Shown: piece by piece, positions 9,790 to 21,079 of the stretch | How positions within the stretch are numbered: the stretch's first letter is position 1 | How the letters are laid out: each line of letters starts with the position of its first letter | Source: Phoronis australis | Taxonomy: Eukaryota > Phoronida > Phoronidae | Reading direction: 5' to 3' | Assembly (NCBI GenBank): GCA_002633005.1 | Contig: NMRA01000015.1 | Coordinates: 1,302,346-1,346,310 of the forward strand | DNA length: 43,965 bases | The notes under the pieces: generated by a model | The model's database searches: none | Told to the model about the DNA's origin: nothing | What the model saw: only the letters and a program-made list of their open reading frames with translations | Program-made: the position numbers and the translations under genes

Positions 9790-10068
9790 ACGCCAGCGTG
9801 GTAACATATTAAAACCTTCACACCATGTTCATAAGTGATTGAATTTGGTTACCAACAATTTTGGCTTGACACTTTAAGTATTTCTTCTTCAATGTTTGTA
9901 TTTGTTATGAAAGATTAACGCAAAGCCTAAAAAATGAAGGAGCTGTGTGATGCTATCAATGGAAGTCCGGTCTCTTTCTGACTGTACGCTATTGCGTTGC
10001 GTGTGATCCGTAGTGATATTGCCCGAGACGAGAATTATGAAAAGGTGCGTATAACAACAATTGGACGG
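9790..10068 (+). repeat. Direct duplication, copy 2
   Basis: Second copy of 8993-9252, in the same orientation about 800 bp away. It ends in ATTGGACGG before a non-homologous sequence. It includes an insertion relative to copy 1 next to TTTTGGCTT. Confidence 0.8.
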
Positions 10069-13000
10069 GGAGTATTTCAGTTTTTATGTTTCCAAAAGAC
10101 CCTAAGATAACCCAGAAATGGTAAAGGTTTGTGTGTCGGACACGGGTATGGCAGTATACGATGGACTCCAGCGGTAAGTTCAGAGGCCACGGTAGGCTCA
10201 CGGCAAATCATTTAAAAAAAATCGCGCTTCAACCCGTCGCTGAAATGGAGACTTGATGAAGGTTTATCCACCGTGTAAGTACATTTGATGGACAAAAACA
10301 GTGTATTGTGTTGTACCGTTGGTGGGAATGTGGTTGTCACGCACATATTGAGTGAAGCCTAATTTCAGTGCGACCGTCAGCACAGCGCATTAATTTTGGA
10401 ACAGGCAAGACGAAACGAGTATCGTTTACCAGAAATCAAGTCTTGTTGTCCGCGATTTTCCGTACACAAGCCCATGGGCGTGTATTTGGAAAACGAAAGT
10501 TTTCAGGTGTTTAGTAATACCAAATAAACACCCATGTGTTTATTCCGAAAAAGAGGGGTCGTGTAAACGGAAAGACATAGTTTTGGCTAAGCAAATGTCA
10601 GCATGAAGCGCAATGTGTATTTTTGTAAGTAAAGCAGCCCTTCTGGGTGTATTGGTAGTTCTTAGGACTTTTGTGAATACGTTGAATTATGTTTACAAAG
10701 TTAATTGAGTAACACCATATCAATTTTTGCAATATCTGCCCAGTGGCACTAGAATTTTAACGTGCACTACACTTCACACTTCTTATGGCAAAGTTGATTG
10801 CATCCAAGCTCGGTCAGTAGAAAATCTATGTATTTCAACTTCAATGCTCACACCTCGTATTGTGAAAAAATAAATTTGAGCCACTTCTTCTGGTATGTGC
10901 CCAACCGTAAGTCCGTCTTTGACTATTTTCATGCTGTACCAATTAAGGTTTATTTTTTGTCATTTTCGGTACTGAAGAGGTGGATAACTAAAGCTTTCAG
11001 GTAGTTGTAAAGCTGGTTTTCGGTGTAAATATACGGCGGGGGCAAATTTTTTTTAGTTGTTGTCGACTGACCCTTGACCTGCCCTCCGCAATTTAGTAAG
11101 CAATCCTCCGCTAAAATAAACTCGCCAGTCACTGTCTAGTAGGAAAAAATAAGTCACACACATAGAAAATGGTGGGAAAACGAAGGTAAACCTTGGAACA
11201 CAAGGTTTAGCTAATTCAGTAAGATCAACACGTGTACCAAGGGTGCGTTAGCAAGGCATCAAAGGAATTGGGTATAGACTGGAAGAGAATTCGGGAACGG
11301 CTGAAGCAAAAAAAAACGGTATGTGATATATTTTTCGGCAGATTTCTTAAATACTTCACCCAGACTGTTCACGTAGCGGATCACACCCTATATATACATG
11401 TGCTTGCGCGTCCAGGTTACAAGTTTTCTCTGCTGCTGTTGTATACTAGGTGGTTTAGCAGCGTAAACGCACGTAGAAGAATTAAGAAATTCAAACGAGC
11501 ACATTTCTGGTACCGGAAGACGCACAACCCACGCTGCGCATGCGTACTTTAGTCTTCGAATGTAAATATCTGGTTACAGGCAAATCGAATAAATAAACTA
11601 ATAAACTAATGAGGATATAACAGCTGCAATTGCATTACTTTAAACTATATTCGGAAAATTTGATGATCGAACCAGCTAATGACGTCGAGTCGACATTGAT
11701 CTACCTTTTGAACTTTCCCATGTCAGAGAACCCTGTTGTAGTGCGGGTTATGAATACGGAACACAATCTCGCATGGTCGTATTGCACTCGACTGATTTCT
11801 CGGCTATGGGTTAAACGCCCATAAGTGTTTCATCGGATGGGCTTGTCTACGGAAAATCCCGGTAGCATCACAATAATTAGATATGATCGTTCTTGATAGA
11901 CACACTCGGCTTTCGAACAAATGAAATCAATATGGCCGCTGTTCGTGACTGGGCTTTGCCAGTCACGAAAAAAGCTTCGGTTACAGATTTCCAGTTCGAG
12001 ACATAAGCATATTACGCGACACTGAAGTTTACAGTGTAGAAACGTTTTAAAGACCCCTGTCAAAGAAAATTTTCACATCATGGGAGCACAAATATGATCT
12101 CTCAACGCCACTCAAATTCGAACAAGTGAGTCAAGGCTACGCGTTTGCGAGTACGCCGCTTTGCATTTTCGAATAGAATTGCTGCCACTGTGATTAATCG
12201 ACGAGGCTAAGATGTTGAATTGTGGGAGTAAATTCACCATCTTTCGCTCCATCAATGAATAGTTATGCCTCCAGTTACTCGCAAGTGTCTTGTGTTTTGG
12301 AACTCACCTAAATACGTACATGTAACTGGTGGGCGATCAGAACCCTCCACGATAGGACAGGTGTCGCTGAGAGAGGCGTTTGCCTGTTTATCTCATTGGT
12401 TTTTTCGTAATTCAAGATGGCGCTAACTTTAATTATACATATATGCGCTGTCTGATGATTAATACACTGTATGTTGTTGCTAAATCCTACTTAGGGGCGA
12501 TTACGTGTAATTCTGATTCACATCCTGTTTTCGTTGTCAATAAACGCAGAAAAAATGTTAGTCTTTCGTTCTTAACAACTCAGTAGTTACAGAAAAATAC
12601 TTGTTTGCTCACGCGCGCCAATCCCGTCAAAGTTATCACACGCCTGTCAGCAATGTTAGAACTCACTGCCCAGATTGGCCAATCATCGCCCAACTCTTGG
12701 CTTACGCCACCGGGAGTCGGCGTTGTCAACACAAACCACAAGAGCAGGTTTTTTGTACTCAAAAATGACATTCTTTCAAAAAGATCGAAAATTGGTAAAG
12801 TAAGTGAAATATCGTAAGATTTCGGAAAGGGTTTCATTGTTCGATTCTGTTACTGAGGATAATTGATGGTCAGTTACCTGTTGAGAGTCTGGTAGCACTT
12901 TGGATCTCATAGCTTTCGGGCCCTTCTTGAATGCTGATTGATAGAGGTCTAAGTTTCCCGCCCTTACCGGCACATGGTAGATACTGATGTGAGACACCTA

Positions 13001-15159
13001 CTAGTTGTCACGTGAAGCTAGGGAGCTGTAGACTGCAGACCCAGTTCATAACCCCGATCCCCATTAAGGGAAGGCTTCCCCCACCTGATCTCGACAGACT
13101 CGCGTATTTATTTTGCGGCTCCAGAATATGTCCTCCTTGGCCAGGATAGTCACATGATCAGCGGTAATGATGTGAAGGGCTGACACACACTGGTCTTCCA
13201 CTGCTGTGAGTGCACCAAGATTTTTACGCACATGTTATTTCGCTCTGGTGGATAAAACATATGAAGTCTCCCCAATATGATGCCGCGCAGTTGTATTTGT
13301 AGTCATGTGTTTTCAATTCTTCAACAAAATACTTCTTCATGTGTACAGAGGTGCCATAGTGCAACCTAGACTTATATTTGTTCAAGTGAGTTTACTTAAT
13401 CTCTGATCAATTTTAGTACTGCAGATGGGAAATATGTTTTATTAAGTTGCAGAAATTCTATAGTTGCAGAATTACAAAATAGGACTCTGCTTGGATGTAA
13501 TGGTCTCTGACATGGATTAACAAGTTTCATGCACTGATAGTAACATACGCCGGAATATTTAAGGCGAATTATGCCTCACGCTGGCGGGTGTGGTAAAAAT
13601 AGGAGGGCGCGATGTGGAAAACTGACCAGTTTATACCCCCATAAAACCGGCAAGCGTGCTAACCATTCAGCTAATAGGCAAGTGCCCGTTAGCGAGTAGC
13701 TAACAGAGGCTCATATGATTCACCGGAAGCCCGTCTACAACATTTAGGTTGAGAATGGGATAACTGCAATTGTTTGACAATCGGCCTGTGCACAACTGTC
13801 CGGTTTCAACATCTCCCTTACCTATCAGTCCACTTAATTTTACATGAAAAATGCTTGTAAATGTGGCTTCTTTGTTTGCTCAAATTAATCCAAGACACAA
13901 GTGGACGAAACCAAGCTTAATTTTTAGTTTTGGTGTGGTGCACCAAGAAATCCACACTGCATTCCCCAATCGAGTGGAAATTAAACTGAGATAGAGCACT
14001 AGCTCGCACGGACAGGCTGAAATGGAAAACCAGTCGGGTAATGACTGGAAGTCCTAAACGAACTCAATGTGGATATGTTTGTGATTTTTAGACAGTCTGC
14101 CTAGTGACTATGTTGGCTACGTACAACTTGAGTCCAGCGAAGACTGGTTCGCGGAAGTTTGAAGCAACGCGACGGGCCTGACGTTCGCTCTCCGGAAGAG
14201 CATATGACATATCTTTGCCCGAATGTAGACCTAAATACGAAAATTGCCCATTCCCACCGCCCGGTCGCCACCAAGATCATCCCTTGGTCAGTCCCCGCCT
14301 CTAGTTCCACCTCAGACGGTCGCCACAGATTTCACCTCTTCTCATCTTTCCTGTATTTTCCTCTGGATGATCCGCTGCCCGAATTTTTCTTCTTTTGCTT
14401 GAATTTCTCTTAATGTTTTCCCGAATGTTTGGGGGCAATCGTCCGTCCCCCCCGTCCATGCCTATGGTGGTTACTATAGATACAGGTTTGAATCTGTCAC
14501 CAGATAAGACGATGAAATGCTTATCAATGGGGAAAACCGAACGAGAACTTGGAGCGTAAATTCACCTGCTTACTCAAAATATTTAGGTGTAAAGACCCAG
14601 TTGCACAAAGGAGCCACATCAACATGGAAGGCTACAATGCACCATACGGCGTATGAACCGTTTATGCACTTTGATGTTCCGCGTCGATTCCTGTTGGCCC
14701 TGGAACGTCCGGGAAGGTACTTGGGGCTCCAAGAGGCCAACGCACCATTTTGGGAAGCCCAAAACTAGCATGTTTCTATGACTGTCTGTGTCACTACCGA
14801 ATAGATCCGGGATGGTGCGTGTAGACGCCGTGTGGGCCCTCGTTCAGCTGGGTCGATTCGTGTCTACGACATGTTGGTCCGTCATTCTGCCATGACTGTC
14901 TGGGATGGTTCGTGGTCGTCGGTGTGGGGCGCCGATGGTGTTGATTCCTGACTGCTGCCGTGTAGCTGCCGTATGTCACCGGCGTGACAATCGTCCAATG
15001 CAATGACCGTCGAACCCCGAAATAAACACGATTCAACCCGGATGTTGGCCCAGCGGGATCCGGCACATTCTGCGGCTGTTGTGTTCAGTCATGCTTAAGT
15101 GGTACTGAGGCTTAATGATCATGACAAGGCTGAGTATGCAAACGTCCTGCCAGGAGAGG
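10069..15159. other. About 5 kb without a recognisable gene
   Basis: Open frames are all short (at most about 106 codons) and show no known domain, splice pattern or composition bias that would support coding. Noted inside it: a perfect 11-bp-stem inverted repeat at 11942-11969, and a C-rich GTCCGTCCCCCCCGTCC stretch at about 14440. It could hold small exons or old transposons that I do not recognise. Confidence 0.4.
11942..11969. repeat. Perfect inverted repeat (hairpin)
   Basis: TTCGTGACTGG and its exact complement CCAGTCACGAA are separated by 6 nt. It is not the metazoan histone stem-loop. No adjacent gene explains it. Confidence 0.6.
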
Positions 15160-16150
15160 AAGCAACAAATCAACTCATTTTGTCAAAGTCAGCTGATATA
15201 AATTGCCAAAGGTATAATTTGTCGTTTCAACTTCTTACCAAAAGGTGACGGAACGGAATTTATCGCCTAGTTGAAAAATTTCTCCTCTGTTGCCCAGGAT
15301 TCCCCACATAACCATTCTAGGAAAGTTATCGAAGCTCAATGAAACGAAGTACAAACTGAGTGTGCGAGGATACACAAACCATTGCCAGATAAACTGCTAA
15401 TGTGTCGCGTGCAAACGGTTATTGGAAAAACTTTATTCAGAAATAATAAAGTGGAAACACAACTCCACATTTCTGATCATTAAGTTACTTTTTACGAAAC
15501 AGTTCCATACTCTTGTTTAAAACACATGGTTTGTCAGCGATAGAAGTAATGACAGAAAGACGTGAATCAAAAACGACGAGAGCAACTGTTACAGGGTAAG
15601 TCATCACAATATATCTTCACTGAGAGTCACCAAACTCTATGCTGAAATGAAAATGTTAAAATAGTGTGTATCTCTAAAAGACAATGTAAAAGCAGTTAAA
15701 CCTCTCTAAAATCCGGTAAAAATATGTTATCAAAAGGCACTTGCTTTCGAGCCTTAATGGGTGCGACTCTTCATAAGATGCAAAGACAAGTGACGCGAAT
15801 GGCTCATTTCACACCTGATGAAGAGGCACACCGCTAGAGTTTTCTAACAATATATGGCGACTTGAGATGTTTCTCAGGTCGCCAAACATAATCTGAGGTC
15901 ACATTGGCGATCTGCAGTTCGCCAAATCGAGCGCTGTCTTGCCTTATATAAACTATGCAAACTTTTAAAACTGGCGTGCGTTCAGTAGACGCTAGGACCT
16001 ACGCTAGGACCTAGCTAAAAGCTAGTCAAAGTCACGTGTTCTCATTCACAATGCACGGCAATATCTCACGTAATCTCGCGAAGTCTTGCCTTTTAGCGAG
16101 GTCCTAGCGTTACTGAACGGGAGGCTGGTCTCAACTGGATCCTTACTCAC
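15160..16150 (+). repeat. Dispersed repeat R2, copy 2 (empty LTR site)
   Basis: Aligns with 3033-4695 but lacks the 897-bp LTR: the single ACAAT at 15606-15610 marks the pre-insertion site. It carries its own 150-bp insert at 15975-16124 (MITE M2), which copy 1 lacks. Each copy is therefore the empty-site control for the other. Confidence 0.82.
15975..16124 (+). mobile_element. MITE family M2, copy 1
   Basis: A 150-bp insert in R2. Its inverted ends share CGTTCAGTA and CGCTAGGACCT (left 15979-16000; right complement of about 16099-16120). A possible 4-bp duplication CTGG flanks it at 15971-15974 and 16125-16128. R2 copy 1 has a single CTGG at the same place. The middle carries a palindromic CACGTG. 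A second copy lies on the minus strand at 27271-27402. There is no coding capacity. Confidence 0.78.
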
Positions 16151-16209
16151 GTGTGGTGAACAGTTTACGAAGCCACGATAATTTCAAATACTTAAGAGAA
16201 AAAAACATT

Positions 16210-16836
16210 TTAAACCCCCATGATCCTGATTTTGTACAATTTCATTTCGGCTAACTCTGTCATTCTTCCCATTCCAAATGAAGCCAAACAACGCTCTAAT
16301 TCTTGAATCATGTCAATGGAGGGGCTAGGGAGGGATTGAAGCAAGTGAACAATCTTGGGCAATAAAAGTGTCTTAACCACGGTTATTTCACCTAAAACAG
16401 TAAGAATTATTCTTTACCAAGAGCCCACCATTTTCTTAATTTCCAAAAGCTTGCCACTATAGTTAACACCTGGCATTGTATGATAATCAGTGGAGAAGAT
16501 AATTCCCAAAAACATGAAAGGTTTGATAGTCCATAATAAGTTTTCATTGACACAAAGTTTTTCGTCAGAGTCTTTTTTGAACCAAGCCAAACACATCTTG
16601 TTTTCTCGATATGTGGCTTCAAACTTCTCAAATTGGTCAACTAAATTCAAAGATGATCTAAGAGATAATTCAGAACCGTCCAAAATTAAAAAAGTGTCGT
16701 CGGCGTACTCAGAAACATCTATCCTGACCACAGTGATGCCACCATCCCGTCGAATTAAATTACCCAATAGTTCTACATATAATACAAAAAGGTAAAGAGA
16801 CATGGGGTCTCCTTGACGGCATCTCCCCATTTCAAA
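16210..16836 (-). pseudogene. LINE (L1-like) reverse transcriptase relic
   Basis: The minus-strand frame from 16836 reads GRCRQGDPM, then SLYLFVLYVELL, and the catalytic YADDT motif, the hallmarks of a non-LTR retrotransposon reverse transcriptase. An in-frame stop follows KKMVGSW at 16414-16416. The same frame then continues RIILTVLGEITVVKTLLLPK and LLQSLPSPS, which fits the thumb region of L1/Tx1-type elements, to a stop at 16210-16212. The N-terminal fingers, endonuclease and 3' end are missing, so it is truncated at both ends and dead. Clade assignment is from motif resemblance only. It lies just beyond R2 copy 2. Confidence 0.85.
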
Positions 16837-16849
16837 AACTCAGAGAAAA

Positions 16850-17378
16850 ATCCATGTTGGAGAACACGAAGACAAGAGTTATGAGTAATAAGTTGTGAGC
16901 TATTCTACAGATTAGCAACTGACTTGTAACTATTAGTGATTATAGTGGGAGAGTGAGCGGTTTACCCTGTACTGGCATGTCACTAAGAAATAATGGAATG
17001 TTCTAAAATTAGATGTCAGAGTGCATCAGAATGGATTACAATGTTGTGATAGTGATGAATTGTCTTGCTTTCTTCTTCTTATTTGTGTAACACCCACTGC
17101 ACAAAACAATTGTCTGCATCGCTAGTAGTCTGGTACATTGAATAGGGAACACATGCGAAATTGTTGGGTGGAGATGAAGCCAGCAGCGAGCTGGGAGCAC
17201 CATGTAATTAAAATTTGGAGAACATCCAGGATGGTACTGACATAACCATAGGGGCATGAACACCGGTCATTACAAAATGTCCTGGGGACATGCACAAAAC
17301 GAGGGCCAGATCTTATCACCACCACACCCCATGTTGTTAATGGTCAGGGGGATCTAGCAACCAAAATGTGTGACGATG
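16850..17378. other. No recognisable gene
   Basis: Spacer between the LINE relic and the tandem repeat. Only short unsupported open frames were seen. Confidence 0.4.
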
Positions 17379-17615
17379 GGAGGGGCTCAACACATGTGGC
17401 ACACCCCTTGGTTTTTACCTGTTTTGCAGTTTTGCACTCCTCCCATGAACGCTCCTGGGAGACAGTAAACACTCATTTATCGCCCACCTGGTTTTACTTG
17501 TTTAGCCCCCCTCCCATGTACCCCCTGGGAGGGGTCAACGCCCATTTGGCGCCCACCTGGTTTTACCTGTTTTGCACTAGTCTTCAAATATACCCCCCTT
17601 CCTGGCACCTGGGGG
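17379..17615. repeat. Tandem repeat of about 72 bp, about three units
   Basis: Units begin near 17379, 17457 and 17527. Each carries CTGGGAG or GGGAGG, then a GCCCACCTGGTTTTACCTGTTTTGC-like stretch (first unit CCCCTTGGTTTTTACCTG) and CCTCCCATG. Units differ by several substitutions, so it is an old minisatellite. Confidence 0.7.
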
Positions 17616-17629
17616 AAACTGTCTCCTGA

Positions 17630-18121
17630 AACCCCAAGAGCAATGGCTAAAAGTATGTAGTCCATGGAGGTATTAAATGTAATTAGGAACGGTAATTTGC
17701 CTTATTAAAAACTCAAATACGAACCAAAACCATGGCTTTTGAAGGGAGCCTGACGCGAATGACAGCAAAATCTTACTGTCAATTACACTTTAATATTGAC
17801 TAAAACATACATTTTCATTCTCATTTGATTATAAGTGAATGTGAATAGACGTAGTTTAAGCATCATTAATCACACAGTAATTTTATTGCACGTCAAATGT
17901 TATTAAAGTTTGAATTTATCAGTGTTTACATGGTTCGGACACTCGCCGCTAAATTAGTGTTGCCTATTTGCCGCTTGGGGCGCTAGCTTTTCGACCGATA
18001 ACCTATTGCAGCCTCGTCCCCAAGCCTCAAGATGGTGCTTATCGGTTTAGCCATCTAAAAGACCATTTGATTTTGCATGAATTTCTCGCCGCGAGACTGA
18101 ACGCTCCCCATACACCACAGT
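17630..18121. other. No recognisable gene
   Basis: AT-rich spacer. A SINE 5' end could begin close to 18120, but nothing else was recognised. Confidence 0.4.
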
Positions 18122-18188
18122 GTGGCCTGGTTGATAAGTGCCTGCTTTCTTTACTCGAGGTCGTGGGTTCGAGTCCCACCAGGTCACA
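18122..18188 (+). pseudogene. tRNA-derived sequence (SINE head or tRNA pseudogene)
   Basis: GTGGCCT pairs with AGGTCAC as an acceptor stem. GTGGG-TTCGAGT-CCCAC is a perfect T arm and contains an exact B box (GGTTCGAGTCC). TGGTTGATAAGTG approximates the A box. The length is only about 67 nt and no anticodon stem forms in the middle, so it cannot be a working tRNA. An AT-rich tail with AATAAAACATAAAATATTT follows at about 18244. Best reading: a tRNA-derived SINE whose polymerase III promoter is still visible. Confidence 0.65.
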
Positions 18189-18348
18189 CTGCTAAGCCCT
18201 TGAGCCAGGTTTCTAGCTCCTCAGCTCGGTTTTAACCATATATTAATAAAACATAAAATATTTCCAGGTGTTCAGTGCAGTGGGCCCACATGCGAGGCCT
18301 GCGCACGTCTGGTACAACGTGTATCAGACCACCTGCAATTAATACTCC

Positions 18349-18598
18349 TTATTTACACAGTCGCCATGTCAGTAGTGAGCCTATATTTAGGTTTAAAAAC
18401 AATGCATTTGAGACACGAATACAACGAGGCACTTGAAAAAAATCCCGCTTTGCGCTGTATTTAAGTGCGAAGCCCCATTAGTACCATGAAAAAAAATTAA
18501 TCTGTTAATACGGATTGCCAATCTGTTGATACGGATTGCCAATCTGTTGATACGGATTGCCAATCTGTTGATACGGATCACCAATCTGTAATTACGGA
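18349..18598 (+). mobile_element. Minisatellite-bearing element, copy 1
   Basis: Blocks in order: CAGTCGCCAT, a GTGAGCCTATATTTAGGTTT-like stretch, GTATTTAAGTGCGAAG, CATTAGTACCATGAAAAAAA, then the 21-bp array. The same order is found on the minus strand at about 20880-21075, so both are copies of one dispersed element. Ends are not defined and no coding region was seen. Confidence 0.65.
18499..18598 (+). repeat. 21-bp minisatellite
   Basis: Four units of AATCTGTTGATACGGATTGCC at 18499-18582 (first unit has TTAATA, fourth ends GATCACC) and a partial fifth unit to 18598 (AATCTGTAATTACGGA). A related array is in the 20880-20935 copy in the opposite orientation. Confidence 0.9.
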
Positions 18599-18609
18599 AA
18601 TAGGGACTC

Positions 18610-19035
18610 AACTAAGGTTCCTAAGTCGTTTTGCGTATTATGGTCTTTATGGACTCATAGATGCAATATTTTTATCATTTCATCTTTATTATGAGCTCCT
18701 CTTTGATTAATCCCATTTTCTAATAATATAACTAAAAACTTAGCCCACAGTTCATTGAAAATAAGTAGCGACTCAGTCCTTAAATTGGGGGTGTTGCATG
18801 AAAAGATCCCTAATTATTTTCGATAATTTTCAAAATTCAATGTAGAGTTCGCTCTTAATTTGTATCAAAGTCAAAAGCTAACTTAGTAATGAAACTAAGA
18901 CAATACAAGAAAAGTCAATCGATGTTTTCACAAAAGAACTTAGTTGAATTCCTATTTGACGCTGTTTCATGCAACCGGACACTGATCTGTATATAATTTC
19001 ATTTGGGCCTTAGTTATGACGAGATTCTGATGTTG
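18610..19035. other. No recognisable gene
   Basis: AT-rich sequence, nothing recognised. Confidence 0.4.
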
Positions 19036-19713
19036 TCAGCAAATCACAGTGTGTTTGTAAGCAGGCGAACTCTTCGAAACATGTGGGGTTATTTCGACGC
19101 AAGAAGCACACAATGATTTTAGATGTTGCTTGATTTCTTGAGGAACAGGCATCAGGACGTCTACATGTTTATCGGCGGATGCGTTGAAGTGTATATACAA
19201 AATAGGGCGAACATCGACAGGGAACGGTCCGCCATCTGTTAGGAATCTTAGATCCCGATGGGGCATGATGCAGAGCAAGGAAGAGGCTGCAAAGACACGT
19301 GTATGAAATAACAGGTACTAATTTTATGTGCGCGTACCGACTCTTACGATAAACTGAGGCATTTCGCAATATGTATTAATGGCTGTACAGATGAGTTTTC
19401 CGGGACAGAAAGATACTGTGGTTGCAAGTGAACACATCAAGCAGTGATCCAAAAGTTATCGCTGGTTATCACATCATAAAGTGCAAGCAGTGCGCGACAG
19501 AAACATTTGTCCAAGGGTGATTAGGGCAGATTTAAGTACCGAGAGCGTGGACGAGTGCAACAAAAAAGATGTTTTTGCAACGAAATTGCCTTGATTCATT
19601 TGCTGGGGAAAAACGTATATGTTTGTAACAAGCAGAACAACCAATAGATTGAGTTTTGGTGGAGTTTTCCGCGTTACAAGCACTGTGCTCAATTTTGGAC
19701 GAGCATTTTTCAT
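19036..19713 (-). other. Unassigned minus-strand open frames, possibly two exons
   Basis: The frame 19713-19474 begins MKNARPK and has a hydrophobic stretch (LNLLVVLLVTNIYVF) after a basic N-terminus, like a type II signal anchor. A second frame, 19278-19036, follows a TCTTTGCAG acceptor-like site and reads DLRFLTDGGPFPVDV and YIHFNASADKHVDVL, plausible protein composition but no family I recognise. A CTCG|GTACTT donor-like site ends the first. The phase was not established, so this is a weak gene candidate. It could equally be chance. Confidence 0.22.
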
Positions 19714-19980
19714 GAACTGAACTACAACGACAAATTCAGCATCAATTGCTTACCCTCGCAATAACTAATATATGTCATTTTCGTGTGTTTTAGGAAGAGT
19801 TTGACATTGACGTGGGCTTGATGTGAGCGTTTCATTCTCGCGTAATCGCCATGGAACATTTGGGCGGACAACAGTCCTCCTTGCGGCGACTGTACGAAGC
19901 GCAAGACCTATGCATACTTGGGCAAATAAAAGTGTATGATAGGGACGTGTTTGAGGTGTGCTCCATCTTCATGGCAGAAG

Positions 19981-20001
19981 GGGGGGGGGGNNNNNNNNNN
20001 N
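19981..20001. other. Poly-G run and assembly gap
   Basis: The reads break in a G run followed by 11 Ns. No M1 inverted repeat is visible here, but the pattern matches the gap inside the M1 copy at 27749. Confidence 0.8.
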
Positions 20002-20879
20002 GTTACACGCGTGACTCAAACGAAGGGCTTCATTTATACCAACGTCAACATTGATAAACAGACAGTTAAAAAGCTAAAATATATGCATCGTGTTAAAATT
20101 TCGAAAGGTCTCTGACGTCCAGAAATATTCTGATCAGAACTGAACAGAAAAAAACAACAAAGAATTGGAGTCAGCCTTTGAGGATCAGTGTTGATAATTC
20201 CAATTTTTAAGGACCTACAAGCCGAAACAAGAAAGGTCAAAGGCCATGGTATATTTAACCCGAGCATGATTTTGTTTGTCAGTTCACTTGCATCAGATGT
20301 AAAATTAAATCAAGTGTTACTGTTTAAGATATTTGATTACGAATGAATCTAATTACAACAGTATATGTTTAGCTCTCAAGCTCACATTTTGTTGAAGCGA
20401 AAATCCAAACCTCCGGACTGTTAACCACAGTGACATGTATAGCAGACACATAGTTTGCTTCGTTAACCCTTCGTCTACCTTTTCATTTGTTGTTGTAGTC
20501 TTAGACCCATGACCACGTCCAGAAAGTCTCACAAAGAAGTGGCTTGGCGAAAATGCATGTACGTCCTATTAGTACTGAGTGCCGGGTAGGTACGACATTA
20601 ATAGAAGATGGTACAAAAGATTTGGGAGGAATCTCGACCTTGTCCCTTAAAGCCTCGTGCAGTGCCAAGTAGCCTAGGTAAAGCCGAAATCGTTTAACTT
20701 CAAACTAGAATAACTCTAGTTCACGCCGGCGAATATTCATGTTCAAGCAATGTGTGAACTCCATTCGGCTCATGAATTTATGTGTAAATTAGGAACGCTA
20801 ACACGCCGTAATAAAATGCAACAAAAAACGAAGGCTTTCATCCAAAACATTGACCAAAAGAAAGATATATTAACAGCTA

Positions 20880-21075
20880 GCCAATCCATAATTACAGAAA
20901 GACAATCCGTAATTATAGATTGGCAATCCGTAATTCCAGCCTGGTTCGTCGCATTCACAGATTCAAATTATATTTTTTCATGGCACTAATAGGCCTTCGT
21001 ATTTAAGCACAAAATGAATTGTTTTTCAAACCTAAAAAGAGGCTTACTTCTAAAATGGCGACTGCGTGAATACGC
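20880..21075 (-). mobile_element. Minisatellite-bearing element, copy 2
   Basis: Reverse complement of the blocks at 18349-18598: GCCATTTTAGAAGTAAGCC, TTTTTAGGTTT, GCTTAAATACGAAGG, CTATTAGTGCCATGAAAAAA, then CAATCCGTAAT and GATTGG units (20880-20935). The array is shorter and more degenerate than in copy 1. Confidence 0.6.
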
Positions 21076-21079
21076 TATA

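Noticed and set aside
11942-11969. Histone 3' stem-loop or terminator
   Set aside because: Sequence does not match the histone stem-loop and there is no neighbouring histone gene.
16414-16795. Other-frame open readings at the LINE relic (16490-16795 plus, 16407-16640 minus)
   Set aside because: The minus frame with RQGDP and YADDT accounts for the sequence.
18122-18188. Functional tRNA gene
   Set aside because: Too short, no anticodon stem; kept only as a tRNA-derived relic.
18499-18598. CRISPR-like array
   Set aside because: Repeats are contiguous with no spacers, and the genome is eukaryotic. It is a minisatellite.
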